A DNA stretch of 64,000 nucleotides from Duganella aceris (GCF_011090165.1 NZ_JAADJT010000009.1:1-64000), one strand, 5' to 3'. Shown: positions 51,262 to 61,331, numbered from the stretch's first letter. The notes: generated by a model from the letters alone, not told the origin. Translations and numbers: made by a program.

Positions 51262-51554
51262 CTCAAGACTTCGAAGTCGGAATCAACGAACGGATTCAAC
51301 GTGACCGGGCGTTGAGCGAGGCCTTGTTGGGTGAGATAGACGAAACCCTTGCTGAAGGGGAGGATAGCGTCGCGCAAGAATTATTGCGTATGCTGGTCGT
51401 CAACACGGTTGGCTTTGCTGCGCTGTCTCCCTCGCTATCGATGACAGGCGATGAGCTGAAAACCGCCCTGGCGCATGATGCGCAAACCAACCCGGCAAGC
51501 CTCAGCGACATAGCCAGCGCGCTTAAGCTCGCACTTGGCGTGTCCGCTAGCTGA
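51252..51554 (+). CDS. HigA-like antitoxin-type regulator, apparently without toxin
   Basis: 100 residues: MELTQDFEVGINERIQRDRALSEALLGEIDETLAEGEDSVAQELLRMLV (first half, seen in parts) and NTVGFAALSPSLSMTGDELKTALAHDAQTNPASLSDIASALKLAL match the putative addiction-module antidote family, with a degenerate helix-turn-helix in the second half. The expected RelE-like toxin gene upstream is absent; only a 32-codon ORF is there. It could be an orphan regulator. Confidence 0.6.
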   Translation: MELTQDFEVGINERIQRDRALSEALLGEIDETLAEGEDSVAQELLRMLVVNTVGFAALSPSLSMTGDELKTALAHDAQTNPASLSDIASALKLALGVSAS

Positions 51555-51745
51555 TCGTCACTGAAGCCACCTCGCCAACCACGGCGATATGAAAAGAATA
51601 AATATCGTCATCCGCATGTGACATGCGTCCTCTGGAGGACGAGGGAGACTTACACCTCCGGCGGCGGCGGTTTCCGGCCGTCCTCTTATGCTAAAATACC
51701 GCCCTCACCGCATACCAACAAAACCGCGCCGAAGGAAGACCGAAC

Positions 51746-52471
51746 ATGGCTGGACACAGCAAATGGGCCAACATCAAGCACAAAAAAGCAGCTACCGACG
51801 CTAAACGTGGCAAGATCTGGACCCGTCTGATCAAGGAAATCACCGTCGCCGCACGCATGGGCGGCGGCGACATCCAGACCAATCCGCGCCTGCGGCTGGC
51901 CGTGGACAAGGCCGCCGACGCCAATATGCCGAAGGATAACGTGCAGCGCGCGATCACCCGCGGCACCGGCGGCGAGGACGGCGCGGCCTACGAGGAAGTC
52001 CGCTACGAGGGCTACGGCATCGGCGGCGCGGCGATCATCGTCGACTGCATGACCGACAACCGCGTGCGCACCGTGGCCGAAGTCCGCAACGCCTTCAACA
52101 AAAACGGCGGCAACATGGGCAACGAGGGCTCGGTGGCCTTCATGTTCAAGCATTGCGGCCAGTTCCTGTTCGCGCCCGGCACCAACGAGGACGCGCTGAT
52201 GGAAGTAGCGCTCGAAGCCGGCGCCGAGGACGTCGTGGCCGACGAGGAAGGCGGCTTCGAAGTGATCTGCGGTCCGCACGATTTCGCCACCGTCAAGGAC
52301 GCGCTGGAAGCGGCCGGCTTCAAGGCCGAAGTGGCCGAGATCATCATGAAGCCGGACGCCGAAACCGTCATCACCGGCGACAACGCCGTCAAGATGCAAA
52401 AACTGCTGGACGCGCTGGAGGCGCTGGACGATGTCCAGGAGGTCTATTCCAACACGCTGATCGAAGACTGA
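51746..52471 (+). CDS. yebC: YebC/PmpR family protein
   Basis: 241 residues, full length. It starts [22 protein letters not shown], the invariant family N-terminus, and has [10 protein letters not shown] and [21 protein letters not shown]. Members bind DNA and regulate genes, and recent work links the family to ribosome function at proline stretches. A -10-like TATGCTAAAAT lies ~50 bp upstream (51687). First gene of the rightward run to rng. Confidence 0.96.
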   Translation: MAGHSKWANIKHKKAATDAKRGKIWTRLIKEITVAARMGGGDIQTNPRLRLAVDKAADANMPKDNVQRAITRGTGGEDGAAYEEVRYEGYGIGGAAIIVDCMTDNRVRTVAEVRNAFNKNGGNMGNEGSVAFMFKHCGQFLFAPGTNEDALMEVALEAGAEDVVADEEGGFEVICGPHDFATVKDALEAAGFKAEVAEIIMKPDAETVITGDNAVKMQKLLDALEALDDVQEVYSNTLIED

Positions 52472-52477
52472 GGAATT

Positions 52478-53746
52478 ATGAAAATATTGGTGGTCGGCTC
52501 CGGCGGCCGTGAACACGCGCTGGCCTGGAAACTCGCGCAATCGGAACGCATCCAGGTGGTGTACGTCGCCCCCGGCAACGGTGGCACCGCGCGCGATTCG
52601 CGCCTGGTCAACGTCAACATCACCGACCTGCACGAACTGGCGAACTTCGTCGAGAGCGAAAACATCGGACTGACCGTGGTCGGCCCGGAGAGCCCGCTCG
52701 CCGGCGGCATCGTCAACCTGTTCCGCGCCCGTGGCCTGAAAGTGTTCGGCCCGACCAAGGAAGCGGCGCAACTGGAGTCGTCGAAGGACTTCGCCAAGGC
52801 CTTCATGCAGCGCCACGGCATCCCGACCGCCAAGTACCAGACCTTCTCCGACGTGGCGCAAGCGCACGCCTACATCGACGCCAACGGCGCGCCGATCGTC
52901 ATCAAGGCCGACGGCCTGGCCGCCGGCAAGGGCGTGGTGGTGGCGCTGTCGCTGGACGAAGCGCACCAGGCGGTCGACGACATGCTGGCCGATAACCGCT
53001 TCGGCGACGCCGGCGCGCGCATCGTCATCGAGGAATTCCTGGCCGGCGAGGAGGCCAGCTTCATCGTCATGTGCGACGGCAAAAACATCCTGCCGCTGGC
53101 CACCAGCCAGGACCACAAGCGCCTCAAGGACAACGACGAAGGCCCGAACACCGGCGGCATGGGCGCCTATTCCCCGGCCCCGATCGTGACCCCGGCGATG
53201 CACGCCCGCGTCATGCGCGAGATCATCAACCCGACCATCGCCGGCATGGCGAAGGACGGCATCGTCTTCACCGGCTTCCTGTACGCCGGCCTGATGATCG
53301 ACGCCCAGGGCAATCCGCGCACGCTGGAATTCAACTGCCGCATGGGCGATCCGGAAACGCAGCCGATCATGTCGCGCCTGAAGACCGACCTGGTGGCGGT
53401 GATGGAACACGCCGTCAACGGCACGCTGGACCAGATCGAGCTGGAATGGGACCGCCGCACCGCCGTCGGCGTGGTGCTGGCCGCCGCCGGCTATCCGGAC
53501 GCGCCGCTAAAAGGCGCCGCGATCGACGGCATTCCGGCCGAGACGCCGGAAGCGGTGACCTTCCACGCCGGCACCGCCGACGTCGGCGGCCAGCTGCAGG
53601 TGACCGGCGGCCGCGTGCTGTGCGTGGTCGGCCTGGCCGACAGCGTCAAGCTGGCGCAAAAGCAGGCCTACGAAGTGGTCGACCAGATTTCGTTCGAAGG
53701 CATGCAGTGCCGCCGCGACATCGGCTGGCGCGGTCTGAAGCACTAA
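52478..53746 (+). CDS. purD: phosphoribosylamine-glycine ligase (GARS)
   Basis: 422 residues. MKILVVGSGGREHALAWKLAQS is the N-domain start; KADGLAAGKGVVVA and the ATP-grasp motif EFNCRMGDPETQ are intact. It joins phosphoribosylamine and glycine in the second step of purine synthesis. It begins 6 bp after yebC and is followed by hemF 3 bp after its stop. Confidence 0.97.
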   Translation: MKILVVGSGGREHALAWKLAQSERIQVVYVAPGNGGTARDSRLVNVNITDLHELANFVESENIGLTVVGPESPLAGGIVNLFRARGLKVFGPTKEAAQLESSKDFAKAFMQRHGIPTAKYQTFSDVAQAHAYIDANGAPIVIKADGLAAGKGVVVALSLDEAHQAVDDMLADNRFGDAGARIVIEEFLAGEEASFIVMCDGKNILPLATSQDHKRLKDNDEGPNTGGMGAYSPAPIVTPAMHARVMREIINPTIAGMAKDGIVFTGFLYAGLMIDAQGNPRTLEFNCRMGDPETQPIMSRLKTDLVAVMEHAVNGTLDQIELEWDRRTAVGVVLAAAGYPDAPLKGAAIDGIPAETPEAVTFHAGTADVGGQLQVTGGRVLCVVGLADSVKLAQKQAYEVVDQISFEGMQCRRDIGWRGLKH

Positions 53747-53749
53747 GTC

Positions 53750-54664
53750 ATGTCCAGCGCGCCGAATCCCGCCGTCGTCAAGGCCTGGCTGCTTGCGCTC
53801 CAGGAGCGCATCGTCGCGTCGCTGGAAGCGCTCGACGGCAAGGCCTTCCTGCGCGACGCCTGGGATCGCGCGGAGGGCGGTGGCGGGATTTCGCGCCTGG
53901 TCGAGGAAGGCAATGTCATCGAACGTGGCGGCGTCAACTTCTCGCACGTGATGGGCGCCAAGCTGCCGCCGTCGGCGTCGGCGCATCGCCCGGACCTGGG
54001 CGGCAAGCCGTGGGAGGCGATGGGCGTGTCGCTGGTGATCCATCCGCGCAATCCGTACGCGCCGACGGTGCACATGAACGTGCGCTTCTTCAGCACCACC
54101 ACCGACGACGGCGAGCCGGCGTGGTGGTTCGGCGGCGGCATGGACCTGACGCCGTATTACGGCGACGTGGCCGACGTCAGGCACTTCCACCAGACTTGCC
54201 ACGATGCCCTCTCTCCTTTTGGAGAGAACCTGCACGCCCGCTTCAAGCAGTGGTGCGACGAATATTTTTACCTGAAACACCGCCAGGAGGCGCGCGGCGT
54301 CGGCGGCATCTTCTTCGATGATTTCAACGAAGCGGGCGCCGAGCAAAGCCTGGCCATGATGCAGAGCGTCGGCGACGCCTTCCTCAAGGCCTACCTGCCG
54401 ATCCTGGAGCGGCGCAAGGACACGCCGTACGGCGAACGCGAACGCGACTTCCAGGCTTACCGGCGCGGGCGCTACGTCGAATTCAATCTGGTGTTCGATC
54501 GTGGTACCCTGTTCGGCCTGCAATCGGGCGGCCGCACCGAGGCGATCCTGATGTCGATGCCGCCGATCGTCAAATGGCGCTATCGCTGGGAACCCGAAGC
54601 GGGCAGCGCGGAAGCGGCCTTGTATTCCGACTTCCTGCCGCATCGCGACTGGCTGACCGAGTGA
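53750..54664 (+). CDS. hemF: coproporphyrinogen III oxidase, aerobic
   Basis: 304 residues. [44 protein letters not shown] and [23 protein letters not shown] (last in part) are the HemF signature. It oxidatively decarboxylates coproporphyrinogen III to protoporphyrinogen IX with O2, cytosolic, in heme synthesis. The stop overlaps the nadD GTG start (GTGA). Confidence 0.97.
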   Translation: MSSAPNPAVVKAWLLALQERIVASLEALDGKAFLRDAWDRAEGGGGISRLVEEGNVIERGGVNFSHVMGAKLPPSASAHRPDLGGKPWEAMGVSLVIHPRNPYAPTVHMNVRFFSTTTDDGEPAWWFGGGMDLTPYYGDVADVRHFHQTCHDALSPFGENLHARFKQWCDEYFYLKHRQEARGVGGIFFDDFNEAGAEQSLAMMQSVGDAFLKAYLPILERRKDTPYGERERDFQAYRRGRYVEFNLVFDRGTLFGLQSGGRTEAILMSMPPIVKWRYRWEPEAGSAEAALYSDFLPHRDWLTE

Positions 54665-55329
54665 CCGACGTGGGCTATCGCGTCGCACTGCTGGGAGGCA
54701 GCTACGATCCGGTGCATCACGGTCACGTCGCATTAGGCGCGCATTTCGCGCAGCTGCTGCAGGTGGACCAGTTGCGCGTGATCCCGACCGGACTGCCGTG
54801 GCAGCGCGCGACGCTGAAGGCGTCGCCGCAACAACGCGCCGAGATGGTGGCGCTGGCCTTCGCCGGCCAGCCGTTCGCGGTCGCGGTGGACCTGCAGGAA
54901 ATCGAACGCGGCCAGCAGGGACTGCCGACTTATACGATAGACACACTGCGCCAGGTGCGCGCCGAGCTGGGTCCGTCCGCCTCCATCAGCTTCCTGATGG
55001 GCGCCGACCAGCTGCAACGGCTCGATACCTGGCACGAATGGCAGGCGCTGTTCGACTACGCCCACATCTGCGTAGCGGCCCGCCCCGGCTTCGACCTGGA
55101 CGCCGCCGGCTTGCCGCCGGCGGTGGCCACCGCGTTCTCCAGCCGACTGGGAACGCCGCAACAAATCCGTACCACGCCGCACGGTCTGACTTATCTGGCA
55201 CAAGACTTCGCGGTGGATATTTCCGCCACCCAAATACGTGCGGCATTACAACGGGGGGACAGCGCAAACTCGCTTATCCCGCCGCTAGTGCTAGACTATA
55301 TTGAACAACATAATCTCTACAAAAGCTAA
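54661..55329 (+). CDS. nadD: nicotinate-nucleotide adenylyltransferase
   Basis: 222 residues from the GTG at 54661, which overlaps the hemF stop; a longer open frame inside hemF is not used. [17 protein letters not shown] has the (H/T)xGH nucleotidyltransferase site, and [11 protein letters not shown] is the second motif. It makes deamido-NAD from nicotinate mononucleotide and ATP. It is followed without a gap by rsfS, as in many proteobacteria. Confidence 0.96.
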   Translation: MTDVGYRVALLGGSYDPVHHGHVALGAHFAQLLQVDQLRVIPTGLPWQRATLKASPQQRAEMVALAFAGQPFAVAVDLQEIERGQQGLPTYTIDTLRQVRAELGPSASISFLMGADQLQRLDTWHEWQALFDYAHICVAARPGFDLDAAGLPPAVATAFSSRLGTPQQIRTTPHGLTYLAQDFAVDISATQIRAALQRGDSANSLIPPLVLDYIEQHNLYKS

Positions 55330-56016
55330 ATGGACATCAAAAAACTGCAATCCCTCGTCGTTGACGCCCTCGAAGACGTCAAGGCCCAAGATATCGCCCT
55401 GTTCGATACCACCCACCTGACCAGCTTGTTCGACCGGATCGCCATCGCGTCCGGCACCTCGAACCGCCAGACCAAGGCGCTGGCCGCCTCGGTGCGCGAC
55501 AAGGTCAAGGCCGCCGGCGGCGACGTCTACGGCATGGAAGGCGAGGACACCGGTGAATGGGTGCTGGTCGACCTGGGCGACATGATCGTCCACATCATGC
55601 AGGCGCCGATCCGCGCCTACTACCGCCTGGAAGAGCTGTGGGGCGACAAGCCGGTGAAGGTCGGCGCCGCCAAGCGCAAGTCCACCGACGAAGGCGAGGA
55701 AGCCGCCAAGCCGAAGAAGATCAGCAGCCACATGGCAGCCGGCAAGAAGGAAGCCGAAGTCAAGCCGGTGATCGAGAAGAAAACCCCGGCGCGCAAGGCC
55801 GCCGCCGCCAAACCGGCCGCCGTCAAGAAGCCTGCGGCCAAGAAGGCTGCCGCCGTCCCGGCCGGCAAAACCATCAAGGTCGGCAAGACCAAGTCGGCCG
55901 TCGCCGCCGCCGAAGTGCTGAAGGCGCTGCCGCCGAAGCGCAAGGTCGCCAAGCCTAAGGCTGATGAAGCGCCGGTCAAGACCGTCATCAAGCGCATCAA
56001 AAAAGTCGAAGAGTAA
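55330..56016 (+). CDS. rsfS: ribosomal silencing factor RsfS with long basic tail
   Basis: 228 residues. Residues 1-~112 are RsfS (DUF143): ALFDTTHLTSLFDRIAIASGTSNRQ, GEWVLVDLGDMIVHIM and RAYYRLEELWGD. Residues ~113-228 are Lys/Ala/Pro-rich and low in complexity, like histone H1-type tails, about doubling the usual ~110-130 length. RsfS binds L14 and blocks subunit joining in starvation. The tail could add RNA binding. rlmH follows 6 bp later, a conserved pairing. Confidence 0.93.
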   Translation: MDIKKLQSLVVDALEDVKAQDIALFDTTHLTSLFDRIAIASGTSNRQTKALAASVRDKVKAAGGDVYGMEGEDTGEWVLVDLGDMIVHIMQAPIRAYYRLEELWGDKPVKVGAAKRKSTDEGEEAAKPKKISSHMAAGKKEAEVKPVIEKKTPARKAAAAKPAAVKKPAAKKAAAVPAGKTIKVGKTKSAVAAAEVLKALPPKRKVAKPKADEAPVKTVIKRIKKVEE

Positions 56017-56022
56017 TCCGTT

Positions 56023-56493
56023 ATGCAGCTGATCATCGCTGCGGTCGGCCACAAGATGCCGGCCTGGATAGAGACCGGCTTCGCGGAGTATGCGAAGCGC
56101 ATGCCGCCGGAACTGCGGATCGTGCTGAAGGAAATCAAGCCGGTAGACCGTTCCGGCAGCAAGACCGCCGCCACAGCGATGGCGCTGGAGCGCGAGCGCA
56201 TCGAGGCGGCGCTGCCGAAATCGGTGCGCATCATCGCGCTCGACGAACGCGGCAAGGACCTGACCTCGGTCGGGCTGTCGCAGCAGCTGGAGACGTGGCA
56301 GCAGGACGGCCGCGACACCGCCTTCCTGATCGGCGGCGCCGACGGCCTCGATCCCGAGTTGAAGGCGCGCGCCGAAGGCTTGATCCGCATCTCCAGCATG
56401 ACGCTGCCGCATGGCATGGTGCGGGTGATGCTGGCCGAGCAGCTGTACCGCGCCTGGTCGATCACCCAGAACCACCCCTACCATCGGGTCTGA
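56023..56493 (+). CDS. rlmH: 23S rRNA (pseudouridine1915-N3)-methyltransferase
   Basis: 156 residues, the standard length. [59 protein letters not shown] and the C-terminal [17 protein letters not shown] are all conserved (short SPOUT enzyme). It methylates pseudouridine 1915 of helix 69 in mature ribosomes. It lies between rsfS and maf. Confidence 0.97.
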   Translation: MQLIIAAVGHKMPAWIETGFAEYAKRMPPELRIVLKEIKPVDRSGSKTAATAMALERERIEAALPKSVRIIALDERGKDLTSVGLSQQLETWQQDGRDTAFLIGGADGLDPELKARAEGLIRISSMTLPHGMVRVMLAEQLYRAWSITQNHPYHRV

Positions 56494-56496
56494 CCT

Positions 56497-57117
56497 ATGA
56501 AACCGGTCGAAAAAAAGATTTACCTCGCTTCGAAGAGCCCGCGCCGGCGTGAATTGCTGCGCCAGGTGGGCATCGATTTCGAACTGCTGCTGTTGCGCAG
56601 CGACGGCCCGCGCGGCGAAGACGTCACCGAAGAAGTGCATCCCGGCGAAGCGCCGCTCGACTACGTGGCCCGCGTGGCGCGTGAAAAAGCCGCCTTCGCC
56701 GCCGAGCTGGTGGTCAAGCGCCGCATGGCGCCGCGCGCCGTGCTGTCGGCCGACACCACCGTCACCATCGACGGCGAGATCCTCGGCAAGCCGGCCAACG
56801 CCGCCGAAGCGATCGCGATGTTGAGCAAGCTGTCCGGCCGCACGCACCAGGTGCTGACCTCGATCGCGGTGCGGTCGGCCGAATTCACCGGCCAGGTGAC
56901 GCAGGTGTCGGAGGTGCGCTTCGGCGTGCTGTCGCCGGCCGCCATCGCCGCCTACTGCGCCACCGCCGAACCGTACGACAAGGCTGGCGGCTATGGGATC
57001 CAGGGGCCGGCGGCGCAGTTCATCGAACACATCGCCGGCAGCCATTCCGGCATCATGGGCCTGCCGGTGTACGAGACGGTACAGCTGCTGCGCCAGGCCG
57101 GCCTGCCGCTCCCCTGA
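56497..57117 (+). CDS. Maf family nucleoside triphosphate pyrophosphatase
   Basis: 206 residues. KIYLASKSPRRRELLRQVGI is the Maf N-terminus; AVLSADTTVTIDGEILGKP and the later EPYDKAGGYGIQG are substrate and metal motifs. It hydrolyses dTTP/UTP or modified nucleotides to monophosphates, keeping the pool clean. It starts 3 bp after rlmH. A G/C-rich terminator follows at 57188. Confidence 0.95.
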   Translation: MKPVEKKIYLASKSPRRRELLRQVGIDFELLLLRSDGPRGEDVTEEVHPGEAPLDYVARVAREKAAFAAELVVKRRMAPRAVLSADTTVTIDGEILGKPANAAEAIAMLSKLSGRTHQVLTSIAVRSAEFTGQVTQVSEVRFGVLSPAAIAAYCATAEPYDKAGGYGIQGPAAQFIEHIAGSHSGIMGLPVYETVQLLRQAGLPLP

Positions 57118-57187
57118 GATTGAGACGTGGACCCGCAAACCGGCCACGGGGGTCAGACACCGAGGGTCCGGGTAGGGGCTGCGCCCC

Positions 57188-57215
57188 GCCGGCCCAGTGG
57201 GCCGGCCCCCTTTTT
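57188..57215 (+). terminator. terminator between maf and rng
   Basis: GCCGGCCC and GGGCCGGC pair around a 3-base loop, followed by CCCC and five T. The preceding ~60 bp (57140-57187) are G-rich with GGGGGTCAG and GGGTCCGGG motifs that look like a dispersed intergenic repeat. Confidence 0.8.
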
Positions 57216-57314
57216 GCCGCAGTGCGGGTTAGCGGCCAGCACGCCGCCACGGCACGCCTGATCGCGTGTATGATCATCCACACAGACAATAACGGCACGC
57301 CAGACCGCAGAGAC

Positions 57315-58781
57315 ATGAACGAAGACATCCTGATCAACATCACCCCGCAGGAAACCAGGGTCGCGCTGATCCTGCAAGGCGCGGTGCAAGAACTCCACAT
57401 CGAACGCACGCTGACGCGCGGACTGGCCGGCAACGTCTACTCCGGCAAGGTGGTGCGGGTGCTGCCGGGCATGCAGTCGGCCTTCATCGACATCGGCCTG
57501 GAACGCGCCGCCTTCCTGCACGTCGCCGACATCTGGGAAGCTCGCCCGCACGACGGCAGCCAGAACGCGGTGCCGACGCCGATTGAAAAAATCCTGTTCG
57601 ACGGCCAGGTGCTGACGGTGCAGGTCATCAAGGATCCGATCGGCACCAAGGGCGCGCGGCTGTCGACGCAGATCTCGATCGCCGGCCGCATGCTGGTCTA
57701 CCTGCCGCAGGACGCCCACATCGGCATCTCGCAAAAAATCGAAAAGGAATCCGAGCGCGAAGCGCTGCGGGTGCGCTTGCAAAGCCTGCTGCCGGCCGAC
57801 GAAAAAGGCGGCTACATCGTGCGCACCCAGGCCGAAGACGCCTCCGACTCCGATATCGCCGCCGACGTCGAATACCTGCGCAAGACCTGGGGCGCGATCG
57901 TCCACGGCGCCAAGACCAAACCCGCCACCACGCTGCTGCACCAGGACTTGAGCCTGGCCCAGCGCGTGCTGCGCGACTTCGTCCACGACGACACCGCCAC
58001 CATCCAGGTCGACTCGCGCGAGAACTACGTCAACCTGCAGGAGTTCGGCCAGGCCTACACGCCGGGCGTGTTGCCGCGCCTGCAGCACTACACCGGCGAG
58101 CGGCCGCTGTTCGACCTGTACGGCGTCGAGGAAGAGATCCTGCGCGCGCTGGGCCGGCGCGTCGATCTGAAGTCCGGCGGCTACCTGATCGTCGACCAGA
58201 CCGAGGCGATGACCACCATCGACGTCAACACCGGCGGCTTCGTCGGCGGACGCAATTTCGCCGATACGATTTTCAAGACCAACCTGGAGGCGGCGCACGC
58301 CATCGCGCGTCAGCTGCGGCTGCGCAACCTGGGCGGCATCATCATCCTCGACTTCATCGACATGGAGAACACCGAGCACCGCAACGCCGTGCTGACCGAG
58401 TTGAAGAAGACCTTGTCGCGCGACCGCACCAAGGTCTCGGTATCGAACTTCTCGGCGCTGGGGCTGGTGGAGATGACGCGCAAGCGCACCCGCGAATCGC
58501 TGGCGCATATTTTGTGCGAACCCTGCCCGGCCTGCGCCGGCAAGGGCCAGGTCAAGACCTCGCGCACCATCTGCTACGAAATCCTGCGCGAACTGCTGCG
58601 CGAAGCCAAGCAGTTCAACCCGCGCGAATTCCGCATCCTCGCGTCGCAGGAAGTGGTCGACATGTTCCTCGAAGAGGAATCGCAGCACCTGGCGATGCTG
58701 GGCGACTTCATCGGCAAGAAGATCTCGCTGCAGGTCGAGACGGCCTACCACCAGGAACAGTACGACGTCATTTTGATGTAA
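57315..58781 (+). CDS. rng: ribonuclease G
   Basis: 488 residues from the ATG at 57315, where the family begins (MNEDILINITPQETRVAL); the long open frame upstream is noncoding leader with a terminator. S1 domain at ~37-125 (SGKVVRVLPGMQSAFIDIG), catalytic acids in IDVNTGGFVGGRN and LRNLGGIIILDFIDM, and the zinc-link CEPCPACAGKG. It matures 16S rRNA 5' ends and decays some mRNAs. Confidence 0.96.
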   Translation: MNEDILINITPQETRVALILQGAVQELHIERTLTRGLAGNVYSGKVVRVLPGMQSAFIDIGLERAAFLHVADIWEARPHDGSQNAVPTPIEKILFDGQVLTVQVIKDPIGTKGARLSTQISIAGRMLVYLPQDAHIGISQKIEKESEREALRVRLQSLLPADEKGGYIVRTQAEDASDSDIAADVEYLRKTWGAIVHGAKTKPATTLLHQDLSLAQRVLRDFVHDDTATIQVDSRENYVNLQEFGQAYTPGVLPRLQHYTGERPLFDLYGVEEEILRALGRRVDLKSGGYLIVDQTEAMTTIDVNTGGFVGGRNFADTIFKTNLEAAHAIARQLRLRNLGGIIILDFIDMENTEHRNAVLTELKKTLSRDRTKVSVSNFSALGLVEMTRKRTRESLAHILCEPCPACAGKGQVKTSRTICYEILRELLREAKQFNPREFRILASQEVVDMFLEEESQHLAMLGDFIGKKISLQVETAYHQEQYDVILM

Positions 58782-58912
58782 CCGCGCGCGCCGGCCGCTT
58801 TGTCCTGCACAAAGCGCGCTAGCTCACACAGACTCTCCGCCTTGGTTGCTACAGTGGACCTTCGATGTTCCACCGGCACGGTTCGCCGTGCCCACCGTCA
58901 GGAGACGAATCT

Positions 58913-59953
58913 GTGACCACTTCCATCATCCGCACCACCCTCATGGCCGCCGCGCTGGCCGCCTCGTTCAACGCCGTCGCCGCCGACGCGCCGGCGAAGG
59001 CCGAACCGCATATGCAAAAGGTGCTCGACGCGCTGGCGTCCCTCGGCGGCAAGCCGATTGAAACCCTGACGCCCGAAGAAGCCCGCAAGCAGCCGACGCC
59101 CGCCGACGCGGTCATGAAGGTGCTGAAGGACATGAGCCAGAGCACGGCGCCGGAAGCCGGCGTCAGCGTCAAGGACATGACCATCACCGGCCCGCAAGGC
59201 AGCTTCCCGATCCATATCTACACGCCCGAGGGCAAGGGCCCGTTCCCGGTCATGGTCTACTTCCATGGCGGCGGCTTCGTGATCGCCGACACCAAGGTCT
59301 ACGACGCGTCGCCGCGCGCCCTGGCCAAGATGGCGAAAACGATCATGGTGGCGGTCGACTACCATCGCGCGCCGGAAAACAAGTTCCCGGCCGCGCCGAA
59401 CGATGCCTATGCGGCGTATGAATGGACGCTGGCCCATGCCAAGGAGATCAATGGCGATCCGGCCCGCGTCGCGGTCGGCGGCGAGAGCGCCGGCGGCAAC
59501 CTGGCGACCGTGGTGTCGATGATGGCGCGCGATAAGAAAGCCCAGCTGCCGGTGATGCAGTTGCTGGTCTACCCGCTGGTCGACGCCGACATGACGACGC
59601 CGTCGTACGTCAAGAACGCCGACGCCAAGCCGCTGAACAAGCCGATGATGGCGTGGTTCTTCAAGCACTACGCCGGCGATCCGGCCAATCCCTACGCGCT
59701 GCCGATGAAGGCCGCGACGCTCAAGGGCCTGCCGCCGGCGACCATCATCGCCGCCGAGATCGACCCGCTGCTGTCCGAAGGCAAAGCCTATGCGGACCGT
59801 CTGAAGAAGGATGGCGTCACCGTGTCGTACAAGGAGTACAGCGGCGTGACGCATGAATTCTTCGGCATGGGCGCGGTGGTGCCGAAGGCGAAGGACGCGG
59901 AACAATTCGCGGCCGATGCGCTGACCAAGGCCTTCAACGCCAAAGGCAAGTAA
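58913..59953 (+). CDS. secreted alpha/beta hydrolase, HSL-type esterase/lipase
   Basis: 346 residues from the GTG at 58913 (AGGAG in front), chosen because a signal peptide starts there (IIRTTLMAAALAASFNAVAA). Oxyanion motif HGGGFV, nucleophile in GGESAGGN, Asp in AAEIDPLLSEG and His in GVTHEFFG are the HSL (Abhydrolase_3) set. It should act in the periplasm or outside on short-chain esters. It is convergent with the next gene. Confidence 0.92.
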   Translation: MTTSIIRTTLMAAALAASFNAVAADAPAKAEPHMQKVLDALASLGGKPIETLTPEEARKQPTPADAVMKVLKDMSQSTAPEAGVSVKDMTITGPQGSFPIHIYTPEGKGPFPVMVYFHGGGFVIADTKVYDASPRALAKMAKTIMVAVDYHRAPENKFPAAPNDAYAAYEWTLAHAKEINGDPARVAVGGESAGGNLATVVSMMARDKKAQLPVMQLLVYPLVDADMTTPSYVKNADAKPLNKPMMAWFFKHYAGDPANPYALPMKAATLKGLPPATIIAAEIDPLLSEGKAYADRLKKDGVTVSYKEYSGVTHEFFGMGAVVPKAKDAEQFAADALTKAFNAKGK

Positions 59954-59986
59954 GCGGCTTGCCGGCCATCGCCGACGGTACGGTCA

Positions 59987-61111
59987 TCATGACGTGCCGC
60001 GCTGGTTGGCCGGCACCTGCACGGTGAACACGGCGTCGGCGGGCGACAGCAGCAGCGGTTCGGCCAGCCAGCTGACGCGCAGGTGCACCGCCGACGGCAG
60101 GCGCGGCTTCGCGCGCTGGCCCATGGCGTCGCTGCGCACGCGGCAGCGCAGCAGGCCCTGGCCGTCCAGCGCGTCGATCAGCAGCGAGAACGCTTCGCCG
60201 CCGCCCGCCGTGCGGGCATCGACGGTGGAGCTGTCGACCGCGTGCCAGCGGCCGTCGCGCCACAGATGCCAGACGCCGCCGCGCACCCGTTCTCCTTCCA
60301 GCAGCACGCCGCGCAAGGCGATGCAGTCGCCGTCGCGGCTTTCAAACACGTCGTCCAAGGACAGCACGTGGCGTCCGGTGTCGACGCCGTCCAGCAGCAG
60401 CATGTACGGTGCGCAGCCGAGCAGCGCGTGCGGATCGCGTGCGCCGCGCAGATCGGCCGGCAGCAACAGCCGCGCCTCCAGCAGCCGTCCGCGCGGCAGG
60501 CGCCGCTCCAGGCGTTCCGGCGCCGGCGGCAACTCGCGGTCCACCCACAGGCCGTACTGCTGGTGCAGCCACGTGGTATCCGCGCCCTGCCCCAGCGCGG
60601 CGCGCACCTTCAACGCCGCCTGCGCCGGATCGCGCGCGGCCAGATCGAAGATAGCCTCGGCGTCGAGATGCTCCACGCTGTCGATGCGCTGCGCCTGCGG
60701 CTGATACGCGATCAGCGCCATGCCGGATCGGCGGCGCAGCAAGGCGATCTGCAACGCGCCGTCGTCCAGCGCCAGCACCTCCGAGCAGACGCCATCGAGC
60801 TGCGCGCCGTCGGGCAGCAGCACCGACCAGAACTCCGGCCCGCCCATGGCGATCTCGCCCAGCGCGCCGACGTGGCGCGGCTCCGGTTGTTCATGGCCGT
60901 ACAGGTCGGCGTCGGCCGGCGGCAGCGAATACCAGATGTCAGGGATCGGTTTGCGCCGGTCCAGCAGGGCCTGCACCAGATAGGCCGCCACCAGCCCGCC
61001 GACCAGGCCCGCCAACGGTCCCGCCCACAGCATCGCCAGCGGCACCATCGAGATGGGAAGCCAGCGCAACCAGCGCTGCTGTCGGGACAGGGAAAGCGGC
61101 GAAACCAGCAT
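59987..61111 (-). CDS. hypothetical membrane-anchored protein
   Basis: 374 residues from the ATG at 61109-61111, taken because the frame further upstream has unnatural composition. Two hydrophobic helices lie near residues 15-50 (WLPISMVPLAMLWAGPLAGL; LVGGLVAAYLVQALL), followed by a large beta-rich soluble domain with many Leu/Asp/Gly and QLDGVCSEVLALDDGALQIALL. It has no motif I recognise. It is divergent from the TonB receptor with 287 bp between. Confidence 0.7.
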   Translation of the reverse strand: MLVSPLSLSRQQRWLRWLPISMVPLAMLWAGPLAGLVGGLVAAYLVQALLDRRKPIPDIWYSLPPADADLYGHEQPEPRHVGALGEIAMGGPEFWSVLLPDGAQLDGVCSEVLALDDGALQIALLRRRSGMALIAYQPQAQRIDSVEHLDAEAIFDLAARDPAQAALKVRAALGQGADTTWLHQQYGLWVDRELPPAPERLERRLPRGRLLEARLLLPADLRGARDPHALLGCAPYMLLLDGVDTGRHVLSLDDVFESRDGDCIALRGVLLEGERVRGGVWHLWRDGRWHAVDSSTVDARTAGGGEAFSLLIDALDGQGLLRCRVRSDAMGQRAKPRLPSAVHLRVSWLAEPLLLSPADAVFTVQVPANQRGTS

Positions 61112-61221
61112 GGGGTTCTTTAACGAGTGGAAATAATGCCCATAGTAATCTTGATCGCCGCGACATGGCGCACGAAGATTTTTGTTGACTTCGGTACATT
61201 TTGGTTTAAGCTTCACTAAAT

Positions 61222-61243
61222 CGATGCAGTAAAACGATGCAGT
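61222..61243. promoter_or_regulatory. direct-repeat operator candidate
   Basis: CGATGCAGT occurs twice in tandem (61222-61230 and 61235-61243), 13 bp apart. The same core recurs in the inverted repeat at 61305-61331, suggesting one regulator binds several sites upstream of the TonB receptor gene. Confidence 0.5.
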
Positions 61244-61304
61244 CGGCGTGGCCTGCGGCCGCCTTGACTGCGAAATAGCAATTAGATATTTTTTTACACC
61301 TTTA

Positions 61305-61331
61305 CTGCAACGATACAGTAAATCGTTGCAG
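61305..61331. promoter_or_regulatory. inverted-repeat operator upstream of the TonB receptor
   Basis: CTGCAACGAT (61305-61314) and ATCGTTGCAG (61322-61331) are perfect inverted copies with a 7-bp spacer. A LacI-family gene starts just downstream of the receptor, so a LacI-type operator responding to a sugar is likely. Confidence 0.65.

Noticed and set aside
57120-57314. N-terminal extension of ribonuclease G
   Set aside because: The frame is open, but the stretch contains a terminator hairpin and repeat-like DNA, and RNase G homologues begin at the ATG at 57315.
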